Source: Annona cherimola (Eukaryota; Streptophyta; Magnoliopsida; Magnoliales; Annonaceae). From it: a stretch of 64,000 nt of DNA. Made by a program: the position numbers and the translations under genes. This document shows positions 44,969 through 56,953 of this stretch, piece after piece. The stretch lies in contig CM059973.1 in assembly GCA_030490835.1 (NCBI GenBank), positions 55,990,008 to 56,054,007 of the forward strand, read 5' to 3'. The stretch's first letter is position 1, and every line of letters begins with the position of its first letter. The notes beneath the pieces are model-generated. The model was not told the DNA's origin. It saw only the letters and a list, made by a program, of their open reading frames with translations, and did no database searches.

Positions 44969-45252
44969 AAATAAAGAGGTTATGGCCATTGCATTACACT
45001 TTACTATTCTTACATCCTCCTCGATCCAATCAAAAGCTCCTTTACTTATAGGTACAAAACGAAGAGTCTATATTTGTGGTCATTATTAATTGTTTCATTC
45101 TCAATTTTCATTAAACGAAGTTATTTTTATCAAATAGGGTGGTTTTGTGAAAGACCGGCCCTCAGCAAAAGCAGGAACAGAAGTTGATTAGTTTGTCATA
45201 TTTACTAGATCACTTTGGTGAAAACTCAAAGACCTACTTTGATACCACTAGT
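44969..45252 (-). pseudogene. Copia leader and Gag N-terminal remnant
   Basis: On the minus strand an AFDWIEEDVRIVKCNAMAITSLFC-type frame (about 45040-44969) corresponds to the middle of copia Gag and joins the part at 38326. Upstream frames are too decayed to read as protein. The tRNA-Met primer-binding site lies at its right edge. Confidence 0.65.
45236..45247 (-). promoter_or_regulatory. Primer-binding site for initiator tRNA-Met
   Basis: The minus strand reads TGGTATCAAAGTAGGT, against TGGTATCAGAGC, the complement of the plant tRNA-iMet end. It lies five bases (ACTAG) after the LTR terminus TGGGACCA. This fixes the orientation of the copia element. Confidence 0.75.
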
Positions 45253-46774
45253 TGGTCCCAAGTTTATGGCAAAACCTAAGAAGGAAAGAGTGAATTGAAT
45301 TTCTTAAATTTTCTTTGGTAATTTAAAAGTTAACCTCTTGTGAGTTCAATCTCCTCGAATGAAATATAGAGGCAAGAGAGAGTAATAAATAGATGAAAAC
45401 ATTAAACACAATAGACATAACAAATTATAGTGGTTCAACATCCTTCCTTATTCCACTCTTCCAAATACACAGTCCTTTATATCTTGAGTTCTACTATCTC
45501 AGCAAGATTACAACTAAAGTCTTTGCTCTCTTTTAGATATAACTCTAGGGAGCCTTTATAATAATTGCACAAGTAGACGGTGAATTCAACTCTAACTGTA
45601 CACTACTTGTCTTAATTTGGCCTTGGTCTTTGACATCAAGTCAAGTATCACAATACAATAAGAATAAATTAAACAAAAAATTTACACGTTACAAATTTAT
45701 GTAGAGCAGTTGAAGCACTTGAAAAGATTCTTTAGAAGTTTAAAAGAGTGAAGAACTTGTAGCTTTTTATAGTAGAAGTGAGAGTCTCTCTTGAAGAACA
45801 ATTAATGCACATTTAATAGCTTAAAGATGGAAAGGTAAAGTCTCAATCAATGTTCTTGCTAACCCTCATAACTCTTTTTGTTGTGTCTTAAATAGATATA
45901 TAATTATTTAAACTTTAGAGGGTTGGTGGCATGCATTAAATGTGCTAACGTTCAAATGCGACTTTGCCCAAGTCGCAGAGTGGAGGTGACTTCAGTCGTT
46001 CTCTTCCTCACACTGAGCTTTCCTTCTTATCTCATGCTTTTGAAGTTTCTTCTTAGGTCTACTTGGTCCTTGGACTTGACTGAAGTTAAAGCAAAGTTGA
46101 CTCGAGTGCATGACTTCACAGAACATTGAATGCTTAGAACTTTGAAAATTTCATCTTCTAAGTTTATATACTTTAAGTCTTGAAGTCAACTCAACTTGGT
46201 CTTGATCTGGACCCAAGTCGCGAGTAAAGTCAACTTGGGCGTGTGACTTCACTCTTGGTACTTGAAGAAATTTAAACGGTTTTTCTTTCAAAACGCCAAG
46301 TCTTAAAGCTGAGGGAACTTCGTATCTGACTTTACCTAAGTCGCAGAGTGAAGTCGACTTCGGTTGGACTTCAGTTCTTCAAGTTCAACTTCAGCCTCCT
46401 GAAGTCTTCCAAATTTCACCTTGAGTCGACTTCGGTTTACGACTTCACCTAAGTAGCATGTAGAGTCAACTTTAGTTGCAAATTCTCCCAGTCAAGCATA
46501 CGCAATGTTCACTCTGCCTCCAAATTACCCTTTGAAGTCAACTTAGGTTATTGACTTGACCTATGTTGATGCTGAATTTTACTTGGTAATGCAATTTTAA
46601 CTATTTAATTTCAAATTTAAAATTCTAACTTCAACTATGAAATCGAACATATTAGTCCTTTGAATAATCTCAAATTTTGGTTATTAATCATCAAAATATG
46701 GATGATCCTTGATTTGCAAGTTATTCAATTGAGTTCACAACACTTTTATCTTGGGTTCCATTATTTCTCCAACA
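45253..46774 (-). repeat. 5' LTR of SIRE-like copia element
   Basis: On the minus strand it starts TGTTGGAGAAATAATGG at 46774 and ends CTTGGGACCA at 45253 before the PBS linker. It includes GATGATTAATAACC near the start and the AAGTCGACTT array (45950-46570). An inverted repeat of partial LTR copies of the same family begins directly at 46775, showing insertion into, or recombination with, an older LTR. Confidence 0.7.
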
Positions 46775-49000
46775 ATAGAACTAGAGTCTACGCTCTTTTC
46801 AAGATTTTAGCTCTAAGGGTCCTTTACAACAATCACAAAAGTAGTCGATGAGTACTATTTCAATCAAACACTGCTTGTTGATCACCTTGACTTTAGTCTC
46901 CAACACCAAGCCAAGTAGCCAAATGCAATAAAAAATTTAACATTAAATAAACCTACACTTTAGAAATGTATGTACAATAATGAAGCACGACAGCAAGCTC
47001 CTGAGTAATGAGGAACAAATTTGGACTTGAAACTTTCTTTAGTGAAATTGAGAGACTTGCTTTGAAATCGAATGAATGTGGCAATAATGCTTTTAGATAG
47101 AAAGGCTAAAGCTCAATGAGTGCCTTTGCTAACCATCATTACTCCACTCCACATCACTAGAATAGATTTGAAGGAATTTTGAACGCTAGGTGGTAAGTGG
47201 TGCACATTTAATGCACCAACATTCAAAAAATTTACAATCGTTATAACCAAAGTCGCATCTGAAATTGACTTGGCCTGCGACTTCACTCAAGTCGCAGATA
47301 GAGGCGACTTCAGCATCTACTTTAGTACACTAAATGCTCGTTGAAAGATTTTCTTCAAGCCTCGGTCTTTGAGTCTTAGGTGGAGTTTACTTAGGTTTTG
47401 AGACTTTACATAAGTTGCATGTAAGGTCGACTTGGGATGCGTTTTATTGGTATTGAGGCTCTTGCTTTTTGAAAATTCAACTTTCTTCATTTAATACTTA
47501 CAAATCTCATTTCAAGGTCAACTTCATGTTGAACTTTACCTAAATCGCAACTGGAGTCAACTTGGGGTGCACCTTCATATTTCATATTTGATGAAAATTC
47601 TTCAGATCTTCAATTATTTTTTCAAGTCACAGTTCTAAGTCGACTTTAGGTCCGACTTCACTTAAGTCGCAAGCAAAGTCAACTTAGGGTGTGACTTTAA
47701 ACAACATTTTGCAGTCAGAGAATTCTGGTGTCCTAACGGTCTATAAGTTACAAGTGAAGTCGACTTGGGTATCAAGTTTACGCAAATCATATGCAAAGTC
47801 GGCTTAGTATGTGACTTCAACTATAAAAACTCCCCCATGAGAAGTTTTTCCTCTAAACCTCCACTTGAAGTTGGTTGTGGACTCGACTTGGATTACGACT
47901 GGATGCAAGTCAATCTTGGAGTCAACTTGACTTTGAAACTCAACAACTTAAATTTGAAATTTGAAAGTTCTAAGTTCTAACACATACCCCAAATTCATTA
48001 GTAGATTTAAACCTCCCAAATTAGTTGTTAATCATTAAAACTTAGATATTAATTTACAATTGTGCTAGTTGAGTTCACAAATTGAGCAATAAAATTTTTT
48101 ATTTAAAATAAAAGAATATCTATCTATAGAAGATAAATGCAGTAAAATGAAAACATATAAATTCAGTCTACACACAAGTATATTGGTTCAATCCAAATCT
48201 TAGACACCTATTCAACTCTTTGAGGATGTTGTCTAAGGTTCCACTATACTAATCCAAATAAGGAATATATCACATATTTCTTTTCAATCTCACCAATAAA
48301 TTTTAAAATTTTGTTAATCTTCACTAAGCTAAGCCAAGAAACTTTCTCCTTCTATCAAAATAGAGACTACATACAAATTCAATAAATGTGTAGAGAAATG
48401 CTTCTAAAAAATCTTATTATATAAAGTAAATGTAAAAGCTAAAAGATAAGAGTTAAAATCCTAATGATTCAAAAACTATAAGTGATTTAGTGTAGTATTG
48501 AAAGTTTTAGCATTGTTAGCATAAGGAGTTGAAGTCACTTTTCAATTGTAAAAAAAATTTTGATCTCCTTTTGCTGCTATAGAATCTGAAGGCTGTTTTT
48601 ATGCAACTAACGGGGGTTTAAACAAATTTCAATGTTGATGAATGGGCTTTAATGGTTGGAAATGCATTAAATGTGTTTTTTCCTTTGCATCTCTCTTTCC
48701 ACCATCCTATCAGACATGACCATTTTTGTGGAAATTTGAATTAGGCCATCTCTTGTAGTCATCTTCTTTAGACTCAATAATCGATCTAAACAAAATCTAA
48801 TTTTGATGAAACTTGTTCTGATTCTTTTTGAAATTTTGAATTAAAAGTTACCACTCTCAATTTATCGAAGAACTCAGAATTTCAAGTCGTGGATTAATCT
48901 ATTCTTGCCTTTTAACTTTTAAGAGATCTTTATTTTTATTTCTATAAAACTACTTCTTCTATATTACTTTTGCAAATTCAATGGTCACTTTGAATGCTTC
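46775..49000 (-). repeat. Further copia LTR copies, fragmentary
   Basis: Positions 46775-48090 repeat the right two thirds of the LTR: AGAGTCTACGCTCTTTTC, ACAAAAGTAGTCGATGAG, the AAGTCGACTT array at 47240-47950, and TTGTTAATCATTAAAAC near 48025. From about 48110 a third copy restarts with leader-side sequence (TATTGGTTCAATCC) and continues weakly to about 48700-49000. The copies are diverged. Boundaries are estimated by comparison with 45253-46774. Confidence 0.55.
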
Positions 49001-49914
49001 TAAATTTGATCGAAACTAGAGTTGTTTTGTCATACTATTAGGTTCTAGAAAAAACTGAGTAGATCAAGAGAAGCTACTCATCCAGAGATTCTCTGTCATG
49101 TAATTGACATTTGAAACAAATCTTTCTTTTCTGATGCTTGAAATATTCTTTGTTTATCTTATTAAAATGGATAAAACACAAACCATTTGAATCACTAAAT
49201 AAGATTTGTCATCTTATATCTGTTGTAAGACTACATCATCTTCTATAGATTTCTTATATTCATTATTTGGTTTGGAATTTTTCCATAATGATTGTGCAAT
49301 ATGATATTCAATTAACTAACCTCATACAATGATTAATAATTTGAAAAATAAAATTATTCAGGAATATTAGTATCTCTAATATCATTTAATGTTTTATTCA
49401 TCATAAAAATATTTATACTTAAATTTTTTCGCTTAAGAAGAGTAATATAAACTTATGTTTTAGATCCAATAAGGAGAACATCACATTAAAAGAAAGATGG
49501 GAAAATGACTATTTTGTCTCGTAATTTTGTCGACAAATTTTCGCGAAGTATTGATGGATGAAATAGTGAGATATTAAACGCTAGTGATATTCTCGTCGAC
49601 ATCTATTAATTTTAGTTGACAAAAAAAATATTTCATTGACGTAGAGTAAATGAAAATGCACTAGATTGTTCAGATGATTTTGGAAGATTGAATTAATAAC
49701 TTTGGGAGTAACTTGGCGAATGAACTTTGGGAAGTAATGTGGCGAATGCAACTCTCAGTTGTTGCACACTCCAAGTTATCCCATTTTGTTAAAGTTATTA
49801 CCTTTTCTGTTATATGTTTCTTCCAAGTCTTGGTAATTAACATATTTGATTCAATTATTTCAATTTACATAATTCTCACGGTATTGATGACAACGCATGA
49901 TACTGAACCGTTTA
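49001..49914. other. AT-rich non-coding stretch
   Basis: No gene is recognised. A short frame at 49713-49934 has no known domain. It may include more decayed copia 3' sequence, since a copia RNase H remnant lies to the right. Confidence 0.4.
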
Positions 49915-50170
49915 GGGGGATGTTTGATAATTGATATTTTTGTGGTAGTGTGAGATAAGGTAGAGAGTGAAAAATGAAATATTTCAAAAATTGTGTAATT
50001 GATAGGAAATGATAGAGGTAAAGTTGGAGTAAATAAGTTTGACGGAGATGGTAGGAAAAATTATTAGAATGCAGGGGTAAAAATGAAAAATATCATTACT
50101 AATTAAGAGAGTTATTTGACCCCCACGGTTTCCCATCCCACCTCATAATTGATACAAAACAAACATACCC
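49915..50170. mobile_element. Probable second Tourist-like MITE (256 bp)
   Basis: The ends are GGGGGATGTTTGATAATTG and, reverse-complemented, GGGTATGTTTGTTTTG. Internal words such as AATGATAGAGGTAAAG and AGAGAGTGAAAA match the reverse complement of the MITE at 35656-35935. The flanks are TTA and TAA rather than an exact repeat, so the duplication is decayed or misplaced by one base. Confidence 0.55.
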
Positions 50171-50474
50171 TAAGTCTAACATAGTACTCTTTTTATCTTG
50201 CAGAAATTATCAGAAGACAGTGGTTTAATGAAAATATCAACTAAGTTTTTTTTTTTGGTGTTTATATACTATGACAATTGATATTATAAGTAGACACTTT
50301 CACAACCTTTACACCATAAAAGAATTTTTTTCATAAATAGCCCCACTCTCGGGGACATTTGTAAATATCTCGACTCTTAGGGGGGAATGGATACTCACAT
50401 CACCAAAGGGAGTTGAAATAGTGCCTCCTCCATGAGAGGCAGATGGTGCTACCACCAGGGCGCCATCCCTAGTG

Positions 50475-51200
50475 GCAAAAATATAAGTAATTGGTTGTCT
50501 ATAAATACATATTCCAAATAAATATTATAATTTTTAACATCATCTCTAATAAAATGATATTTGAATCTCCGGACCTGCTCTATGAAAATGATATTTGCTC
50601 TAATAAAATGTTATTTACATAGAAGTAGAGTCCTTTGATATCAATATGTTTAGCGCATAAATGTAAAATTGAATTCTTAGTGAATTTTTTTTGTTCTTAA
50701 TTCAAAGTCAAATTAATTGTACTTGTATTGTTACATAATTTGTACATATCGGTTCAATAAGAATATTAAGCTTTTTTATATTATACTAAAAAACAAAGAG
50801 TTCTATCAATTTCATAAAATTTATGATAATAGATCTGCATAAACCCCATGCATGGTAGCCCACTCTCTAAATTATTAACATGTACCGAAGACAATTCAGC
50901 ACTATTTAATGTTGTTAAAGTGTATCAGCTTATTAAATATCATTCGATTATATTAAAGTTAATAAAAACCTGATTGACTAAATAGCTTTACATAGTTTTA
51001 AAAATTGTTTAAAAGTACTCAACCAAATCAAAAGTCGATATTTTATTTTGTATATACTTTTATTGAATAAATATTACCCAAAAACTCCAATAAATTAATC
51101 TAGATCATATCTTTTTCAGAAGTATGTCAATGTCTATAAAATTTGTTAACTCTGTCAAACTTACTCAATCCCCAACAAAAATGATATAGCTAGATCATTT
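50475..51200 (-). pseudogene. Copia RNase H remnant
   Basis: On the minus strand a frame near 50750-50630 reads CNNTSTINLTLN, a stop, then FTKNSILHLCAKHIDIKGL. This is the copia RNase H signature CDNTSAI...KNP..H.R.KHIDI. RNase H upstream and the polyprotein tail downstream are only faintly visible. This copia remnant is separate from the gag at 37830-45252 and may be the source of the LTR fragments at 46775-49000. Strongly decayed. Confidence 0.6.
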
Positions 51201-53177
51201 GGCATTGGAATAATGAAAATTTTACATAAAAATTTTTAAATGGATTTAAAGAAATATCATAATACCATATGGGAATTAGTAGTTTAATATGGGAGAGAGA
51301 AAATGTTTCTTAGTTATCACCAATTGTTTCTTCTGCCATTGAAAAAAAATTATAACACATTTCATTGAAGTAAAATCTAACAAACAAAATACATATGAAA
51401 AGGAAATGCTTTAATGGGTCATGTAATATTTAAATAAGAACTAAATTTCATTTAAGTTAAAGATATGATCCTACTTAATTAGTGTAAAATGTTTCTATGT
51501 GTGAAACCTAGAACATTCTAAGCTTAATGAATGCAGCTTGGAATGGGTATAAGGATGAAATTGGAAATTTCATGAAATATAGAGTTTATGATAACTCACA
51601 TTGCCATGAAAATTTAATGGAAAATGTTAAATTATATGCCCTTTTATCTAAATGGATGAGATTAGGGCAACTAATTAAGCAAGATGATTAAGATAAATCA
51701 CACATGATTACCTTGGTAATTATGCACTAAAAGACAAAAGAAAGGTAGAGATGGTGAGATGGTGAGGTAGCATGGTCATTAATGACTATCTTTACATGTC
51801 ATTTAGATTAAGTATTTGATTAATTATTTGATAAATACATATCTTATGATATACAAGGTAGATTGACATAAAATTTTAAGGGCAAGTATAAGTTAATATG
51901 CTCTACATGATGAATGAAATGGATCATTGTAAATGTGTTAAACAACTAGAAATGACATAAAATTTCATGAATTAAATTGAATGACTAATATCTTAGCCTA
52001 TGTTCATCATTTTGAGAGAAATTTTTTTATGGATGGGTAAACTAATGTGCCCTAAATTATAAGTGGTATTGATTATATCAAGCCCAATGGGAAACCCTAA
52101 TTAGCATTGCAATTATTATTGCAATTAGCAATGATTACATGACATTTATGGATCTCATCCCAACGTTGACTTAAGGTCCAATTGAATGATGGGGATAAAA
52201 AGTAGAAGTTGGGACACATGTCAACATGGGGTGAATTGGGCAAGATTAAAGTCAAATAAATTAAGGCAAAGTTGACATTTGCAATTCCATTGGACATGTG
52301 TCAATGTAGGGTGAATTTGGAAGAGCTGAGGCAATTAAAGAAAAAGTGAGAGTTGACAATTTACAACTCATTTTGGACTCGTGTCAAGAAGGGGTGGATT
52401 GGGTTGAGAATTAAGTCAACAACAAAAGTGTAATGTTGACAAATTTCATCATCTTCAACGTGTGGCAAGCTAGGATTATTTTGGGCAGATTTTTATGGAA
52501 TAAGAATACAACAAATGGCATGATAAATATAGCTATATAGGGACACATGGACGGTCCAAAATGGATAGCAAAATGAGAGGATGAACAACTAGGATTTGTT
52601 CAGCAATTAATTGATGAAAATGCTTTATTAAATCATGATTTATTAGGTGTCAATAAAGGGTTAAAAATTAGCAACATATAAAAGGGAAAAGGCAGCACTA
52701 AGGGGGATGTTTTCAGCTATGTAGGGAGAGAAAAAACTTAGAAAAAAAAAAGAACAAGGTCAGCAACAAGACAAGTCCTGCAACAAGGAGGAAAGGAAAA
52801 AGAAGAAAAAAAGAGAAAAGAAAGAGAAGAGATAAGGGCTAATGGACGTCCAACAGGTTTGATACAAGATTTTATTTTTATTTTATCCATTTCATGCACA
52901 AAGGGATGTCCAATAGGTTACCTATGTATTGGTTTAATTATTTGTTTGGTTATTATTCCATTCTATGTTTAAATGGGTGTCCAAAGTTAGGTGTGGATGA
53001 TGTTCATCTATTTCTAATTACTCTAACTACATTAAGCACAAAGCAAGTTGATGAAAGGGGGAATTTCAATTCAAGAGTTAGTGGTTGCTAGAATTGCAAT
53101 AACATATGGTTAAAGAAATATTATAAGGTAACAGGAAATGAATAGAAGTAATGAAGGGCTATTTCGATAGGCCCCTA

Positions 53178-53530
53178 ATCCTATGCTCCCAGGCGCATAT
53201 ACCTATTTTTTTATTTTTAAAAAAAAAATTTCATGAACTTGTTAAACTAAGTGTATTTAACATATGTATCAATTTTTACCATTTTTGGAGAATTTTAGAT
53301 ATTTATTTCGGATTTTTAAAAATCAGTGGCATTTTAGTAATTTAAAATTACCTAAAATGCCACTAATTTTCAAAAATAAAAAATAAATATATAAAATACC
53401 CCAAAAATGGTAAAAATTTATATACATATTAAATACATATAGATTAACACTATTGTAAAAAAAATTCAAAAAAAAAAAGGTTTATGCGCCCGGGAGCATG
53501 CAGCACTGCATGCTCCCGAGAGCATAGGAT
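53178..53530. mobile_element. Foldback MITE-like element with GC-rich ends
   Basis: The left end ATCCTATGCTCCCAGGCGC and the right end, reverse-complemented (ATCCTATGCTCTCGGGAGC), form imperfect inverted repeats. The right arm holds an extra small palindrome, GAGCATGCAGCACTGCATG (53495-53513). The centre has GGCATTTTAG and CTAAAATGCC facing each other (53318-53362). Most of the 350 bp can fold into one hairpin. A target-site duplication is not clear, so the superfamily is unassigned. Confidence 0.6.
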
Positions 53531-54412
53531 AAAGGGCCATTTTGATAATGAATGATAATTCCAGAAATTTGAATGGAATTTAGGTTGTTATGGAGTACAA
53601 ACAAGTGCTTAACATGACCACAAAATTTGTGGTTTGATAATTTTTCATATGTATGTCATTGAGGTACAATTGTATAAGTGGAAAGTAGTAAAAATGACAA
53701 CACATGGGGCTGTTTTGGTAATTATAGTTAATTTCAGAAATTTTGATTTGAAATTAACTTGTATAAGTTGGAAACAAACACCTCGAATGATATGCAATAG
53801 GGTATAAACAAGTATTTTGAGTCATGGTGAAAGTTTCGAATACTAAACATGAGTATGGAATGACAACAAGTACTATAAATAATTGTAAAGGGCTAATACC
53901 CTAAACTTGAGTATTGAATGAAAGAAATAGTGAACCATTAAGGGTAAATAAGTATTTGTAGAAGGATAGATGTGGACTTTAGAAACTTTACTTGAACTTA
54001 GCTTGTTATAGTTTCAAGTAAGTAGCTTGAATTATTGAAAATGTTAAATACCCGAGAGGGGAGTATTAAAATGAATGAATAATTAAAGATCAAGGAATAT
54101 AATATGTATATATGTGACCTAAAAGATGAGGGTATTCATCTCAAAGAAGGAATGGAGTGAAATGTACAAGTTGTGAGTCACACGTAGGTTTAGACCATAT
54201 GAAGGTTGAGAACAAGTGATAAATGTACATTAGCTAAGCAAAGCATACAAGCAAAAGAAATTACACTAGTTATAAGATGATTATGTTCACTTGTCTAGAA
54301 AAAACTAAGGAAAAGATTCAAGGGACGAGTGGATTGTCACAAGGTAAGCAAGTCCTCCGAAAACCTTATTTCAAAAGGATTTTAGGAAAAGAAAGTTTGA
54401 ATTTTTTAAAGA

Positions 54413-54694
54413 ATGTTATTTGCAAACGAATATTTTGAAATGGTTTTATTGAAAAATTTTGAACTGGCTTTATCGAAATGTCTTAAAATGGTTTCATTAA
54501 AATATTTTGAAATGGTCTTCTCAAAATATGTTGAAATGGTTTTATTGAAAAGTTTTGAAATGACTTTATTGAAATGTCTTGAAATGGTTTCATTGAAATG
54601 TTTTGAAATAGTCTTATCGAAATATTTTGAAATAGTTTTATTGAAAGATCTTGAAATGATTTTATTGAAATTTTTTGAAAGTGTTTCAAATTGA
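54413..54694 (+). repeat. Tandem repeats of about 27 bp
   Basis: About ten units of TTTTGAAATGGTTTTATTGA type. Because the unit length is close to a multiple of three, both strands have an open frame through the array (54413-54694 plus, 54483-54689 minus). Periodic protein repeats here are a by-product, not evidence of a gene. Confidence 0.85.
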
Positions 54695-54759
54695 TGTTCT
54701 AAAATTGTTTAAGGATGACCACTCCTATAATTTTATATGAAAATTTTTGAAAGCACTTT

Positions 54760-54960
54760 AAGAGGTAAGCAAGTAACAAGTTGAAAAATGTTATCTTATC
54801 CTCAAATATTGAAATGATTTCAGGAGGTAGCAAGTTGAAAAATGTTGCTTAAGAATGCTACCTTATCCTCAAATATTGAAATGATTTCATGAGGTAACAA
54901 GTTGAAAAATATTGCTTAAGAATGTTACTTTATCCTCAACTATTGAAATGTTTTCGAAAT
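54760..54960 (+). repeat. Tandem repeats of about 65 bp
   Basis: Three units carry GGTAACAAGTTGAAAAATGT, then CTTATCCTCAAATATTGAAA and TGATTTC, with small length differences. Confidence 0.8.
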
Positions 54961-55539
54961 TGCTTTATCATGATGTTTTCAAAATTATTTCCAAGCAAAC
55001 AAGCAATACTCTTAAAAATATTATTTTTCTCAAACACTGCAAATGATTTGTAAAATTGCTTTACTTAAATGTTTCAAAAATCATTTAAGGGTAGTCATCC
55101 CAACATTGTGATGTGAAAAATATTTTCAAAATAATTATGCCAAGTTTTCAAGTTGAAAAATGACACAACATAAAGGGTGTGTATGTTTTATGTAATCATG
55201 CTAGCATAAGAAAATGGATGTGAATATGAATGGTGTGCGCACGCACAAGGATCAGATATTAGGTCCATGTAGAGGTGAAAGCATAATGACCCCCCCCTCT
55301 ATGTGTGGCCGAGTCGCTATGGCTCCAAGGCCAGCGGCACCCTCCCTGAAATATGAGCAGGATGAATGGATGGTGCTTAGCTAGCATGTCATCAAATGAA
55401 AGACTATATTATATACGAACAGTTTCTTCTCTATAGGGGGTTAATCACTTAGTAAGTGTCTCCTACTAAATAAAAAGAAATGTGATTATACGTGTTTTGT
55501 TTATGAAAAGCTCAGAATTGGGATATAAGAGGTTTTTAT

Positions 55540-55750
55540 GAAATGATTTACATGAATGATTTTCATAAAATGATTTACATGAATTGTTTTATGAATGAAT
55601 TACATAAATGATTTACATGAATAATTTACATGAATGGTTTTATGAATGATTCACATGAATGATTTACATGAATGGTTTTATGAATGATTTACATGAATGG
55701 TTTTATGAATGATTTACATGAAAGAGTTACACGAATGGTTTGCATGAAAG
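55540..55750 (+). repeat. ATGATTTACATGAATGG minisatellite
   Basis: About nine diverged units of TTTATGAATGATTTACATGA. A related ATGTATGGTATGAATGGATG repeat follows at 55950-56030. Confidence 0.85.
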
Positions 55751-56296
55751 GTTTCTTTTCTATGGTTAGTTGATCATTTGGTAAGTGTCTCCTACCTAAT
55801 TGAAAGAAATGCATTTACATGAAAGTAAAAAAAAATGCTTACTTACTGAGTTTAATACTTACATTTTGTTTTCTGAACCTTAGACAGATGGAGTACTAGC
55901 CAGGTGAAATAGGAAAGATTTACAAAGTGAGAATTTTAAAGTTATGCTCAAACTGTATGTGTGGTATGAATGAATGTATGGTAGGAATGGATGTATGATA
56001 TGTATGTATGGTATGAATGGATGCTGAATAGATGATGTCAATAGTTGGGTATGATATATTATAATGTAGATGGACAAGTTGATAACTTGTCAATAAAATG
56101 TGCAAGTAATCACAAGATTACGTCTACTTATAAATGGAATGAATTAGAATGAAAAAAAAAATTTCGCTAAACAAAATGGATTCAAAAATCCCACCACGTG
56201 CACAGGGCAATAATTATGTGTCACATTTACCAATCGACAATAATCTCAGAGTAAGGCCCAAGTTGTGACGCCTCGGGTCGGGGGTGCCACACTATG

Positions 56297-56953
56297 AAAC
56301 TATATAATCCCAGTCATTTTCAACATCTAGATAGTTTATGAAGAATTCATTCCATCTATTGTGTTTAACATCACTTATATTATTGTGGAAACACTTTTAT
56401 TTATCTAATATCACTGTATATGGACCCCATCTACAAACATGTATAATTAATGTAATAAAATAATTTAATATTAACTATCAAGTTTTAAGTAGTATTTTTA
56501 ACATCTAAACCATCTAAAATACTATTACAACATAGATAAATGATTTTATAAAATATTACTACATTCCAACACATATGTGAATGGATTTAAGTATTTTTTT
56601 CTAATGTACAAATAAATGTATCTATTTTTGAGCAAATGTGACTTATGCACATATTGGATTTTGATGAAATTTGATCTCCTAACTTAACAATGATATTAAA
56701 TACAATAAATAAATTAGATTTTTCATCAAGCATCAAAATCTTCAATTTGATTAAGTTACGTAGAACCACTTTCATGTAACTATGTATATATATCAATTTT
56801 AGATATATACATACACATATTCAACGTTTAAAATGTCTAAAACATCATTCCAAGTGGCTAAATGATTTCATAAATTATTATTTCATTTCAATGCACTTGT
56901 GAATGAATCCAAGTATTTTTATAATTTACATAATATTATACACTTTAAAGCGG
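56297..56953. other. AT-rich flank with a diverged direct repeat
   Basis: Segments at about 56480-56610 and 56815-56945 resemble each other (ATGATTTTATAAA and TATTACTACATTCCAA in the first; ATGATTTCATAAATTATTA in the second). Both end in AAGTATTTTT. There is no gene. The last five bases, AGCGG, are the left duplication of the next solo LTR. Confidence 0.5.

Larger units (their letters stand above)
51500..56291 (+). mobile_element. Giant solo LTR (4792 bp), chromovirus-like
   Basis: It runs from TGTGAAACCTAGAAC to GGGTCGGGGGTGCCACA and is flanked by CTATG at 51495-51499 and 56292-56296. There is no coding domain, PBS or PPT. It shares the GC-rich block (55308-55357), the ACTTACTGAGTTT core (55840) and the ACCAATCGACAA tail with the copies at 25977 (reverse) and 57096. 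It contains a foldback element at 53178-53530 and three zones of short tandem repeats (54413-54694, 54760-54960, 55540-55750). Confidence 0.88.

Noticed and set aside
54413..54694. 93-residue protein with periodic FEM/LLK repeats
   Set aside because: A 27-bp tandem repeat inside a solo LTR, open in both directions; not a gene.
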